Of a stretch of 27,118 bases of DNA, positions 7,656-16,103 are shown one piece after another. The number at the start of each line of letters is the position of its first letter. Within the stretch, counting starts at the first letter, position 1. The DNA is from Stygiolobus sp037389425 (GTDB lineage Archaea > Thermoproteota > Thermoprotei_A > Sulfolobales > Sulfolobaceae). The stretch spans positions 1-27,118 of the forward strand of contig NZ_JBBHKR010000099.1 in assembly GCF_037389425.1 (NCBI RefSeq), read 5' to 3'. The translations under genes were made by a program, and so were the position numbers. The notes beneath the pieces are model-generated. The model was not told where the DNA came from and ran no database searches. It was given only the letters and a program-made list of their open reading frames with translations.

Positions 7656-8522
7656 ATGGATGTTCACTCAGAAGAAGAATTATTTAAAGTTATCAGAGGC
7701 GCTTATGAAGAGGGGCTTAAAATCCAAGTTTTAGGTAACGGCAAACACGGAAAAAAAGAGGGTGTAAACGAGTATGTCTACACTAGAAAGATGGACTGGT
7801 TTGAAATTAAAAACGGAGTTGTGGAGGCTTTAGCGGGAGCTGATGTAAACGCGATCAGAAAAGAGGCTAGCGAAGAAGGCTTACTTTTACCAACACTATA
7901 TGACGGGACCGTAGGCGGATTACTTGCTACAAATTTTGCTTCACCACTTTCTACAGCTTACGGTAAGCCGATAGATTTTACTAATTGGGTAAGAGTGCTT
8001 ACTCCTTATGGAGGTATTAAGTGGAAGATGTTAGTTGGTTCCAAAGGGATTGTGGGGGCAATTTCTAGAGCCGAACTTAAACTCTACCCCAAGCCCTCAA
8101 AGATCTTAACTTACGAGAAGGAGGAAGTAGTCAATAGAGACATAGAAAAACTAATGAGCCTTTCACCCCTAGTATTACTGGTAGACTATCAGGGAGGGAA
8201 ATTTAGAGTTCACGCTTCATATGCTAAAGAGATCATGCTAAAGGGCTATTCAGTTGACGAGGGCGTTCCTCTAGTTGAGGTAAATGACGAGAGGAAAGAA
8301 GTTATAGTCGAAGGGGACGACTTCGAGAGTTTCAAAAAGGTTGTAGAAGTATCACAGCCTCTATACGCTTACTGGATATGGAAGAGCGGAATTTTCGTAT
8401 TGGTAAATGCGGACACAGATATGTTAAAAGAGTCTAATATAAAGTATTACACTAAGGATCAACCGAAAGAGGTTCACGTTAAACTTAAGAGGTTGTTAGA
8501 CGCTAGGGGTATCTTTGCTTAG
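7656..8522 (+). CDS. Short FAD-binding (PCMH/GlcE-like) protein
   Basis: A 288-residue protein with a PCMH-type FAD-binding domain as in glycolate oxidase subunits: ALAGADVNAIRKEASEEGL (about 58-76), the flavin-binding GTVGGLLATNFASPLSTAYG (about 85-104) and LVGSKGIVGAISRAELKLYP (about 127-146). It is shorter than GlcD (about 450-500) and has no obvious second catalytic half, so it resembles the GlcE-type FAD subunit; a partner subunit is not visible here. No iron-sulfur cysteine motif is present. It lies between the START-like gene and the nucleoside hydrolase (8-nt gap). The substrate is unknown. Confidence 0.8.
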   Translation: MDVHSEEELFKVIRGAYEEGLKIQVLGNGKHGKKEGVNEYVYTRKMDWFEIKNGVVEALAGADVNAIRKEASEEGLLLPTLYDGTVGGLLATNFASPLSTAYGKPIDFTNWVRVLTPYGGIKWKMLVGSKGIVGAISRAELKLYPKPSKILTYEKEEVVNRDIEKLMSLSPLVLLVDYQGGKFRVHASYAKEIMLKGYSVDEGVPLVEVNDERKEVIVEGDDFESFKKVVEVSQPLYAYWIWKSGIFVLVNADTDMLKESNIKYYTKDQPKEVHVKLKRLLDARGIFA

Positions 8523-8530
8523 GGGTCTTA

Positions 8531-9460
8531 ATGACTAGACACTTCATAATAGATTGTGATACTGCAGAAGACGACATAATGTCATTATTCGCCTTGATTA
8601 AAAACGGAATATCAGTTGAGGCTTTAACGATCGTAGAGGGTAACATCTCTTACGAACAAGAAATAAATAACGCGTTATGGGCGTTAGAGTTCATCGGAAA
8701 AGACGTTAAGGTCTACCCCGGAAGTGACAGACCGTTAGTCAAACCATTCAGGAGTGTTGAGGAAGTCCACGGAAAGGGTGGTATAGGGGATGAAATAGTC
8801 AGGCCCAGTAAGTTTAAGCCGGAGAGCAAGAAAGCGATGGACGCAATAGTAGAATTAGCCGACAGATACGCCGGGGAGTTAGAGTTCCTAGCTATCTCCC
8901 CTTTAACAAACTTAGCATTAGCCTATTTGAAAGATAGGAGTATAGTTGATAAAATCAAGAAAGTTTGGGTGATGGGAGGTACCGCGTGGGGAAGAGGTAA
9001 TATAACGCCGGTTGCTGAGTACAACATATGGGTCGACCCGGATGCAGCTAAGATAATATTCAATGCGGGTTTCGACATTACTATGGTGCCTTGGGACGTC
9101 ATTGTAAACTACCCCATTGACGACGGGTTGTGGAATAAGATAAAGGACATGAACACAAAGATGAGCCAGTTTTACATCAAGATCTACTCCCACTATAGAG
9201 AGTACTCGATGAAGAATGAGAAGATAGGTGGCACTCCTCACCCGGACTTAATAACCACCAGTATTGCTATAGACAGAGGTATTATTAAGAAATCGGATAG
9301 ACATTATGTAGATATAGAGAACTGTGACTGTCTGACTAGGGGGATGACGGTTATTGACTACCTAGATCTGTGGAAGAAAAAAGCGAATACCGAGGTAGTT
9401 TATGAGATCCACTTCGGCAGATTTCTCGACCTACTTTTCGACCTTCTAAAGTGGTTTTAA
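8531..9460 (+). CDS. Nucleoside hydrolase (IunH family)
   Basis: These enzymes hydrolyse the N-glycosidic bond of nucleosides to base plus ribose. The 309 residues are the usual family length. The calcium-binding signature DxDxxxDD is present as DCDTAEDD with Asp8, Asp10, Asp14 and Asp15. Further family segments are AISPLTNLALAYL, VWVMGGTAWGRGNITPVAEYNIWVDPDAA (read as separate pieces) and a C-terminal His, about residue 237, in TPHPDL at the position of the family's HDP motif. Two families (purine-preferring and pyrimidine-preferring) are known in Sulfolobus, and specificity cannot be assigned by eye. It starts 8 nt after the FAD gene; a GGGGT lies just before the ATG. An MFS transporter follows. 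Confidence 0.93.
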   Translation: MTRHFIIDCDTAEDDIMSLFALIKNGISVEALTIVEGNISYEQEINNALWALEFIGKDVKVYPGSDRPLVKPFRSVEEVHGKGGIGDEIVRPSKFKPESKKAMDAIVELADRYAGELEFLAISPLTNLALAYLKDRSIVDKIKKVWVMGGTAWGRGNITPVAEYNIWVDPDAAKIIFNAGFDITMVPWDVIVNYPIDDGLWNKIKDMNTKMSQFYIKIYSHYREYSMKNEKIGGTPHPDLITTSIAIDRGIIKKSDRHYVDIENCDCLTRGMTVIDYLDLWKKKANTEVVYEIHFGRFLDLLFDLLKWF

Positions 9461-9578
9461 CAAATTTAGTTAAGTTTAGATTTTTTAAAGAAAAGTTCAG
9501 CCAGACGTGATGAAAGTTAATAAACAACTTGAAAGCTTAGTTGATAACTGTTTTTAGCCTCGATACGAAGAGTAACAC

Positions 9579-10862
9579 ATGGACTTTGAAAACCTGAGGG
9601 ACAAACTAAAATCTTTTTATTTATCTTCTGGAGGGTTTTTCTTGGACGGTTATGATCTCTCAGTGATATCCTACGCCCTACTTTTCATCGTTAAGGAAAT
9701 GTCCTTAACCCCTTTGCAAGAGGGTTTAGTCACCGCTTCTTCCTTAATGGGTATGGGAATCGGTGCTGTACTGTTTGGATACTTGTCCGACAAATTAGGA
9801 AGGAAAAAGTTATTTGGACTCGACCTCTTCTTCTTCACTGTATTTGCTATCCTTTCGGCTTTCTCCACTAATATGTTGGAACTGTTCTTCTTTAGGTTCC
9901 TTCTCGGTATCGGTATAGGTGGGGATTACCCTATAAGTAGTACTATTGTCTCTGAGTTCTCTTCCTCAAAGAGTAGAGGAAAGTACCTCATGGGTTCAGT
10001 GGCCATGTATTGGTTAGGGACTCTGTTTTCGGCTATAGCAAACTTGATCTTTCTCGGCACCGGAGATTACTTCTGGCGTTATTCCTTCACTTTAGGTGGG
10101 ATATTAGCTATCCCAATAATCCTAGGTAGGATATCCCTTTCTGAATCCCCAAGATGGCTTATTTCCAAGGGACTCATAAATGAGGAGGGTCTACCAACGC
10201 AAGAGGAAGAAAACAAAGGACTTACAACGAAAGACTTAATGAGGGGAAAAATAGGCATAATACTACTATCCCTTTCAGTCATTTGGTTCTTATTCGACGT
10301 GGCGTCTTACGGAATTGGACTATACTACCCTTCGCTACTACATCAGTTCGCATTTTCTTCTAAGGTAGAGACTCTTTACGCGACAATGCTAATTTCGGTA
10401 GGGGCTATAATGGGATATGCAATAGCCGTAGCAATTATCGATGAAATAGGAAGAAGATTTACATTATTTGCAGGATTGGGCTCTATGAGTGTTTTGCTGA
10501 TCTTAGGCGGTCTGACTAAGATATCTGGAGTCATTCTCTTGCCTTACTTCATGGTATTCGTTGCAATGGAGCAATGGGCTGGAGCTGTAACGTTGTTTTA
10601 CCCAGCTGAGATCTTCCCGACCTCTGTAAGGTCAACCGCACAAGGAATTACTACCGCTGTAAGTAGGGTAGGTGCAGTACTGGGGGTCTTCGTGTTTCCC
10701 TCAATGGTTAAGTCTTTAGGACTTGCAGGTTCCCTTTTACTTTTTGGCACCACATCACTTCTCGCGTTACTCATAAGCATTACTACTGTAAAGGAGACTA
10801 AGAAGAAGAAGTTGGAAGAGGTAAGTTTAGGAAAAGCCACTAAAGTTAGCAATCGAACTTAG
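9579..10862 (+). CDS. MFS transporter, sugar/organic-acid type
   Basis: A 427-residue protein with about twelve membrane segments. The loop between helices 2 and 3 carries MFS motif A, GYLSDKLGRKK (67-77). The first helix has FLDGYDLSVISYALLF, an acidic pair typical of the phosphate, aromatic-acid and sugar porter branches. Other family segments are LGIGIGGDYPISS and LSESPRWLIS after helix 6, and a helix-10 YPAEIFPTSVRSTAQG, which together point to the SP/AAHS/PHS superfamily branch. A TTTTTAG element is centred about 26 nt before the ATG. The 3' end overlaps the convergent regulator gene by 17 nt. The substrate could be a nucleoside, sugar or carboxylate; the neighbouring nucleoside hydrolase is suggestive only. 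Confidence 0.9.
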   Translation: MDFENLRDKLKSFYLSSGGFFLDGYDLSVISYALLFIVKEMSLTPLQEGLVTASSLMGMGIGAVLFGYLSDKLGRKKLFGLDLFFFTVFAILSAFSTNMLELFFFRFLLGIGIGGDYPISSTIVSEFSSSKSRGKYLMGSVAMYWLGTLFSAIANLIFLGTGDYFWRYSFTLGGILAIPIILGRISLSESPRWLISKGLINEEGLPTQEEENKGLTTKDLMRGKIGIILLSLSVIWFLFDVASYGIGLYYPSLLHQFAFSSKVETLYATMLISVGAIMGYAIAVAIIDEIGRRFTLFAGLGSMSVLLILGGLTKISGVILLPYFMVFVAMEQWAGAVTLFYPAEIFPTSVRSTAQGITTAVSRVGAVLGVFVFPSMVKSLGLAGSLLLFGTTSLLALLISITTVKETKKKKLEEVSLGKATKVSNRT

Positions 10863-11127
10863 CACACACAGAAATTTCCATCTCTCTCACGAGGTCTCTT
10901 AAGATGATGTAGTTCTTGTAGAGTTCTTCCAGCCCTTGTTCTGTTATGCCAAAGATAATGTCGCCATCCCCTATGTACGCTTTCTTTATTATGAATCCTT
11001 TTTTTTCGAGCTCTTGTAGAGACTTGGCTATCCTTCTTCTTCTGGCTCCCAAATACTGCTCAATCTCCCTAATACTCATCTCGTCCTCGGATAACATCGT
11101 GAGGATAGCTAGTTCAAGTATGTCCAT
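10846..11127 (-). CDS. Small winged-helix transcriptional regulator
   Basis: A 93-residue winged-helix protein: a first helix MDILELAILTMLSEDEMS, a helix-turn-helix IREIEQYLGARRRRIAKSLQELEKKGFI with a very basic recognition helix, a wing around AYIGDGDIIFGITEQG and a C-terminal helix ending in CAKFDC. The open frame extends upstream to 11244, but the ATG at 11127 is chosen because a TTTAAA element (11153-11158) is centred 28 nt before it. It converges on one MFS gene and lies beside another, so it may regulate a neighbouring transporter; this is inference from position. Confidence 0.8.
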   Translation of the reverse strand: MDILELAILTMLSEDEMSIREIEQYLGARRRRIAKSLQELEKKGFIIKKAYIGDGDIIFGITEQGLEELYKNYIILRDLVREMEISVCAKFDC

Positions 11128-11152
11128 ATATGATAGACTTAGAGCTGAAGTA

Positions 11153-11158
11153 TTTAAA
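11153..11158 (-). promoter_or_regulatory. TATA box of the winged-helix gene
   Basis: A minus-strand ATTTAAATA element is centred about 28 nt before the ATG at 11127 and decides the start against a longer open frame. Confidence 0.5.
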
Positions 11159-11256
11159 TCGCTTTTTAGAATTATCAAGTACGAAAAGTTACACAACGCG
11201 AGTATCGGCCTATTTACAGACCTCCTACGATTCAAACCGTTCAACCATTTAACTAA

Positions 11257-12291
11257 TTACAGTTTTAGTTCCCTACCCGTCAAGAAAAGGAATAATGCTA
11301 AAGTAAGGGACACCCCAGAAGAAATGAAGATAGACAATGCTGGAGAAAAGGAAATGGCACTCGCTATGAACCCCATCAACCATCCTATCTGTTGTAGGGA
11401 ATTGATCGAGGCATAAGTTTCGGGGCTCTTGTTATCAACTTCCTCTAACGCACTGGGGATAATAGCCTCCCATGAACCGAAAAGTACGGAAAAGAACGGA
11501 GACACTAACATAAGTGGTAAGAAAGAAAATATGGCTAGATAGACCGGTAGAAAAGGTCTTCTAATGTAAGACGAGATAAAAGTGAGAAACATCCCAAAGA
11601 TTTCCGCTAAGGTAGCTAAAACTCCTACGAAAAAGTCGTTAAGGTTGTATATGGTCTTAATCTCCAGATATACGTAAGGGAAAACTAGGGAGATAGGGAA
11701 AATGACTAGGATTGGGATAAGTGAATTTCTACTAAACGTTATCTTACCTCTGGGTAAGACCTTCTCCTCTAGGAATAAGATCGGAACAGAAGAGACCCAG
11801 TTAAACACTCCTGCAACGAGAAATACAAGCCTTATTCCGAAATAATCAGCTAAAAACCCACCTATTACGGGGGTAAACAATGAAGGTAAAATGGAAAACC
11901 CCCAGACTCTCGCTATTACACCCTTACCGCAAGAGCTCATGTAGGAGTAGAAGTTCGGTAGCGAGAGGAATGTGGTATAAGATATTATAAAGCCGATAGC
12001 CAACTCAGTGAAGTCCTTAGCAAAAGCTACTATCAAATAACCGAAACCGGATATGAACATGCCTAACCACATGGTTTTTACTACTCCTATACTCCTAGAA
12101 GTCTTAGCCCCGAGCACCGGCATCGGTATTGCAAAGAGAGTGAAAAGTACATATAGTAAACTAACGTATTGGCTGGATATGAACGATGTTGTATATATTG
12201 AAATAAATGGGTAACTGAAATAATAGGAAATTCCCCAGAAGACCCAACTCAGCGTTATTAGCCCTACTTTCTTCATCCTCCTATTCTTCAC
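11257..12291 (-). CDS. MFS transporter
   Basis: A 344-residue hydrophobic protein with about ten to eleven membrane segments and the alternating short basic loops of an MFS permease (for example GAKTSRSIGVVKTMW after helix 2 and a large central break near LEEKVLPRGKITFSRNS). It is somewhat shorter than a typical 12-helix MFS protein. The start is GTG at 12291; an ATG five codons in is an alternative and is directly preceded by GGAGG, too close to act as a normal ribosome binding site. It is divergent from acs. No substrate can be named. Confidence 0.8.
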   Translation of the reverse strand: MKNRRMKKVGLITLSWVFWGISYYFSYPFISIYTTSFISSQYVSLLYVLFTLFAIPMPVLGAKTSRSIGVVKTMWLGMFISGFGYLIVAFAKDFTELAIGFIISYTTFLSLPNFYSYMSSCGKGVIARVWGFSILPSLFTPVIGGFLADYFGIRLVFLVAGVFNWVSSVPILFLEEKVLPRGKITFSRNSLIPILVIFPISLVFPYVYLEIKTIYNLNDFFVGVLATLAEIFGMFLTFISSYIRRPFLPVYLAIFSFLPLMLVSPFFSVLFGSWEAIIPSALEEVDNKSPETYASINSLQQIGWLMGFIASAISFSPALSIFISSGVSLTLALFLFLTGRELKL

Positions 12292-12342
12292 TTTGAAGGT
12301 AAAAGCTTTTTATGAGTGTTTAAACAATTTATACTGATCCAT

Positions 12343-14325
12343 ATGGGTGAAAAACTGTCAGAACAGTTACAACAACTCGGCGAGAAGAATCTAGAAGAGA
12401 AAGCAGATTATAATATGAGATATTATCAATATTTATATAAAAAGAGCGTTGAAGACCCAGCAGGATTCTGGGGAGAGTTGGCTAAAGAATTAATAGACTG
12501 GTTTGAACCTTGGCAAAAGACGTTCGTCCAAGAAGAAGGGTTACTGACCAAGTGGTTCGTAGGTGGTAAACTTAATGCTTCTTATAATGCAGTAGATAGG
12601 CACTTGAACTCTCATAGAAAGTACAAGGCTGCTATAATATGGGAAAGCGGCAGAGGAGAGAAGAAAATAGTTACATATCAAGACCTTTATTACGAAGTGA
12701 ACAAGTGGGCTAACGCATTGAGACAGTTGGGGGTACAGAAGGGTGATAGAGTAACGATATACATGCCCTTAACGCCGGAGGGTGTAATTGCGAAGTTAGC
12801 TGTAGCCAGGTTAGGGGCAATTCACAGCGTAGTATTTGCCGGCTTTGGAGCACAAGCATTAGCTGACAGAATTCAAGACGCCGGAGCCAAAGTAGTTGTT
12901 ACAGCCGACGCTTATTATAGGAGGGGTAAAATTGTTGAGTTAAAGAAGACTGTAGATGAAGCTCTACAGATACTTGGAAATAACAGTCCCGTTCAAAGGG
13001 TCCTTATATATAAGAGAACGGGGACTGAGATCCCGTTTAACGAGAAGAGGGATGTCTACTTTGATGAAGTCGATAAGTTCAAGCCTATAGAGCCTGAACC
13101 GGTAGAAGCTACTCACCCCTTATTTATCTTGTACACCTCTGGCACTACAGGTAAGCCTAAAGGAATCGTTCACAGTACCGGAGGTTATCTGGTTGGTACT
13201 GCAACAATGCTCTTATGGAGCTACGGCTTAAGTCAAGATAACGATGTATTGTTCAATACCTCTGACATAGGTTGGATTGTAGGTCACTCTTACATAACTT
13301 ACTCACCCCTAGTTATGGGTAGGACAATCGTCATTTATGAAGATGCCCCAGATTATCCGTACCCAGACAAGTGGGCTGAGATAATAGAGAAGTATAGAGC
13401 CACTACATTCGGTACTTCAGCAACGGCTATAAGGTCATTCATGAAGTACGGCGAGGACTACGTAAAGCAACACGACATGTCTTCACTGAGGGTTATCGTC
13501 ACTAACGGAGAGCCCCTTAACTACGCCCCGTGGAAGTGGGGACTAGAAGTCGTAGGAGGAGGAAAAGTATTCATGTCCCACCAGTGGTGGCAAACAGAGA
13601 CCGGAGGTCCCAATATCGGTTACATACCCGGTGTAGTCTACTTGCCGATGAAATCAGGACCTGCAGTAGGTTTTGCTTTGCCTGGAAATAAGGTTCAAGT
13701 ACTTAATGAAGAGGGCAAGCCAACCGCCCCGAGAGAGAGAGGATACCTCGTAATGTTACCACCGTTCCCGCCTATGATGATGATAGGAATGTGGAACGAT
13801 CCGAATAACGAGAGGTTAAAGAAGACTTACTTCAACAAGTTCCCAGGGATTTATTATCCTGGAGACTATGCGATGATAGACGAGGACGGTTACATATGGG
13901 TAATGGGAAGAGCAGATGAGACAATAAAGGTAGCTGCTCACAGAATAGGAGCGGGAGAAGTTGAATCGATTGTGACAGCCCATCCGGCAGTGGCAGAAGC
14001 AGCAGCTGTAGGAATTCCAGATCCAGTAAAAGGTGAGGCAGTACACTTATTCGTAGTGTTAAAGTCAGGATATTCAGCGTCCCCCGAGCTAGCAAAGGAT
14101 ATTCAGAATCACGTAAGGAAGTACATGGGAGCAATTGTTACGCCTGAGGTTCACTTCGTGGACAAGCTACCTAAGACAAGATCAGGGAAAGTAATGAGAA
14201 GAGTAATTAAGGCTGTAATGATGGGACAAAGTGCAGGAGATATATCAACTCTTGAAGACGAGGCATCTATGGAAGATATAAAAAAGGCAGTAGAAGAGTT
14301 TAAGAAATCGCTAAAAAATGAATAA
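12343..14325 (+). CDS. acs: Acetyl-CoA synthetase (AMP-forming)
   Basis: A 660-residue ANL-superfamily enzyme that activates acetate or another short acyl acid to its CoA thioester through an acyl-AMP. Visible motifs: the P-loop YTSGTTGKPKGIVHSTGGYL (from about 264), WWQTETGGPNIGYIPG binding adenylate, YYPGDYAMIDEDGYIWVMGR, and the C-terminal KTRSGKVMRR whose Lys616 is the catalytic lysine that is reversibly acylated in relatives. The residue preceding the helix in GDIGWIVGHSY is typical of acetate/propionate enzymes, so propionate or 3-hydroxypropionate use is also possible. An upstream GTG (12316) is in frame; the ATG at 12343 is preferred because the extra nine residues are A/T-rich promoter sequence with TTTAAA inside. 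Confidence 0.94.
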   Translation: MGEKLSEQLQQLGEKNLEEKADYNMRYYQYLYKKSVEDPAGFWGELAKELIDWFEPWQKTFVQEEGLLTKWFVGGKLNASYNAVDRHLNSHRKYKAAIIWESGRGEKKIVTYQDLYYEVNKWANALRQLGVQKGDRVTIYMPLTPEGVIAKLAVARLGAIHSVVFAGFGAQALADRIQDAGAKVVVTADAYYRRGKIVELKKTVDEALQILGNNSPVQRVLIYKRTGTEIPFNEKRDVYFDEVDKFKPIEPEPVEATHPLFILYTSGTTGKPKGIVHSTGGYLVGTATMLLWSYGLSQDNDVLFNTSDIGWIVGHSYITYSPLVMGRTIVIYEDAPDYPYPDKWAEIIEKYRATTFGTSATAIRSFMKYGEDYVKQHDMSSLRVIVTNGEPLNYAPWKWGLEVVGGGKVFMSHQWWQTETGGPNIGYIPGVVYLPMKSGPAVGFALPGNKVQVLNEEGKPTAPRERGYLVMLPPFPPMMMIGMWNDPNNERLKKTYFNKFPGIYYPGDYAMIDEDGYIWVMGRADETIKVAAHRIGAGEVESIVTAHPAVAEAAAVGIPDPVKGEAVHLFVVLKSGYSASPELAKDIQNHVRKYMGAIVTPEVHFVDKLPKTRSGKVMRRVIKAVMMGQSAGDISTLEDEASMEDIKKAVEEFKKSLKNE

Positions 14326-14411
14326 TAAGTTTTTATCTAAATTATTTATTTTATACATATAAAAAACAACTTATGACTTTATTTTTAAAACATAGTATAA
14401 CTCTATTACTA

Positions 14412-14797
14412 TTAAATAACTACATAAGGAACCGTAACGTTGTTAGATAGTATCAGATCAGCCCAGAGACCTGAGGATGCGTGTCCGAAAACAGGGCATG
14501 CTAACCAATAATACCCTGCTAGTATAGTATCTATAATTCCAACTGTTGACTCTCCACAGACACTAGGTTTAACTTGTATAATATCTTTCCATCTTGTGAT
14601 AACTAAGGATAAGTAGGTATCATGGTATGGTTAAGTACTAATGCTATGCTATGTTGAGTTGATTCATAATTTGTATACTCAATTAATATGGTCCAATTAG
14701 CTGGTATGTATATTTTCATATTCCCGTCAGATATCCCATTATAATTAAAGAGTGTAGAATTAGAAAATGTTACTAGTTTAATTTTATATAATATCAT
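14412..14797 (-). pseudogene. Sulfocyanin-like blue copper protein, broken
   Basis: Sulfocyanins are membrane-anchored blue copper proteins that carry electrons to haem-copper oxidases in Sulfolobales. The first frame (14797 to 14603) gives FNYNGISDGNMKIYIPANW and IEYTNYESTQHSIALVLN, containing the first copper His. It ends in a TAG; the same frame resumes with LSQDGKILYKLNLV. A frameshift near 14550 then leads to IIDTILAGYYWLACPVFGH followed by ASSGLWADLILSNNVTVPY and a TAA at 14412. Cys and the second His of the copper site are present, but the usual axial Met (GHxxSGMW) is Leu here. The N-terminal anchor is absent. One stop plus one frameshift make it a pseudogene. Confidence 0.82.
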
Positions 14798-14954
14798 TTA
14801 TTAATAAAAAATTAAATAGACTAGAATAGCTTAGAAATAAATTAAATTCATATAATAATTAGTCTTATCAACAAAATAGAACTATAATGTATATAATGTA
14901 GTATTCATTATCGGAAGGATACAAAATATTACATAATGAAATCTACTATATACT

Positions 14955-16019
14955 CTATCTAACCAAATTTAATAAAAAGAGGGGAAGAGTGGACACTAAA
15001 CACACAACTACCCACACATAAAATCCTGCAATAAATGGTATTATTAATTCATTCATTCCAAGACCTATTTGTATTGCGTTTATAACAGCCAGTGAAAGAG
15101 AGGAATTACCACTCTTTACAATATCAACAACTAAGGAATAAATTACCGAAATACTCATCTCATTAAAAAATCCCATAATGAATAATCCCACCTCGTAGTA
15201 TGGTGTATACAAGGAGATTACTGGTATCACACCAAGTACCCCAGTTATTACGATCCACTTTATTTTGTCTCTTCTTTCTATTAATGCAGATAGAGCTCCT
15301 CCGAGTACTGAGGAGAGAAGTAGGATCGACGATATTGATCCAGTTATTATTGCAGATCTACCTAGTACGTAAAATGAGAATGAAGGAAAATACTCGCTCA
15401 CTACATAATAGGAGCCCCATATACCTGATGTAGCTAAAGCAATGATAGCTACCCTAACGTCTTTTATGACCTTAAAATTCGGCCTATTATTAGGATATGA
15501 AGCAAACCAGTTTACAATACCCATCAGAGCTGTTAATGAACCTAAGAATATAGAAGCAAGTTTGAAACCTAATATAGAGTCGACGAAACCCCAGTTTAAC
15601 CCTAATATACCCCCAACTGCAAACATAGCGTTATAAAGACCGAGGGCAGTTGTAACTCTTCCTTCATTTAAAACTGCTAATGTACCCCCAGCGGACGAGA
15701 AAAAGAACGATGCTCCAAAACCGGTAAAAGCGTATAAAATTAATACTGTGTATGGTTCTTTAAATAAACCGATCAGGAAATCTGATACTCCCATAATTAT
15801 AAGACCTAATGTATAAGTTCTTTTCATACCAAGCTTTGTAGAAACAATTGCGGCAGGGACTTGCATTATAGCAGCTGAAGCAAAGAAGGACAAGGGAATT
15901 AAGCTCACAAAGTAATGAGGTGCATGTATACTTCCGATTAAATACGGTAAATAGGGGGAAAGGAAGAACCAACTTGTCCCATAGACTGCCCTCGCGAGAA
16001 GTATTGGAACGCCTCTCAA
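14955..16019 (-). CDS. MFS transporter with TTG start
   Basis: A 354-residue membrane protein with about eleven to twelve membrane segments, beginning MRGVPILLARAVYGTSWFFL. Basic loop KLGMKRTYTLG follows helix 2 as in MFS permeases, and a central loop SYPNNRPNFKVIKDVR separates the two halves. The start is TTG at 16019: an ATG at 16026 is in another frame, and a TTTTAAA element at 16044-16050 is centred 28 nt before the TTG, fitting a leaderless start there. A 7-nt shift between ATG and TTG could alternatively reflect a small lesion. It is flanked on both sides by decayed genes for exported proteins. The substrate is unknown. Confidence 0.8.
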   Translation of the reverse strand: MRGVPILLARAVYGTSWFFLSPYLPYLIGSIHAPHYFVSLIPLSFFASAAIMQVPAAIVSTKLGMKRTYTLGLIIMGVSDFLIGLFKEPYTVLILYAFTGFGASFFFSSAGGTLAVLNEGRVTTALGLYNAMFAVGGILGLNWGFVDSILGFKLASIFLGSLTALMGIVNWFASYPNNRPNFKVIKDVRVAIIALATSGIWGSYYVVSEYFPSFSFYVLGRSAIITGSISSILLLSSVLGGALSALIERRDKIKWIVITGVLGVIPVISLYTPYYEVGLFIMGFFNEMSISVIYSLVVDIVKSGNSSLSLAVINAIQIGLGMNELIIPFIAGFYVWVVVCLVSTLPLFLLNLVR

Positions 16020-16103
16020 TTTCCATTAATGCTTGATTATGTGTTTAAAACATTATCTCTGTATTCGGAAAATTTTTAAAATAAATGAACCGTAATCTAT
16101 CTC

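Noticed and set aside
9505..9560. Possible C/D box sRNA (GTGATGA near 9508)
   Set aside because: A C-box match is present but no convincing D, D' or C' boxes follow at the right spacing.
12316..12342. Upstream GTG start for acetyl-CoA synthetase
   Set aside because: The extra codons run over the promoter-like TTTAAA sequence, and the protein begins normally at the ATG at 12343.
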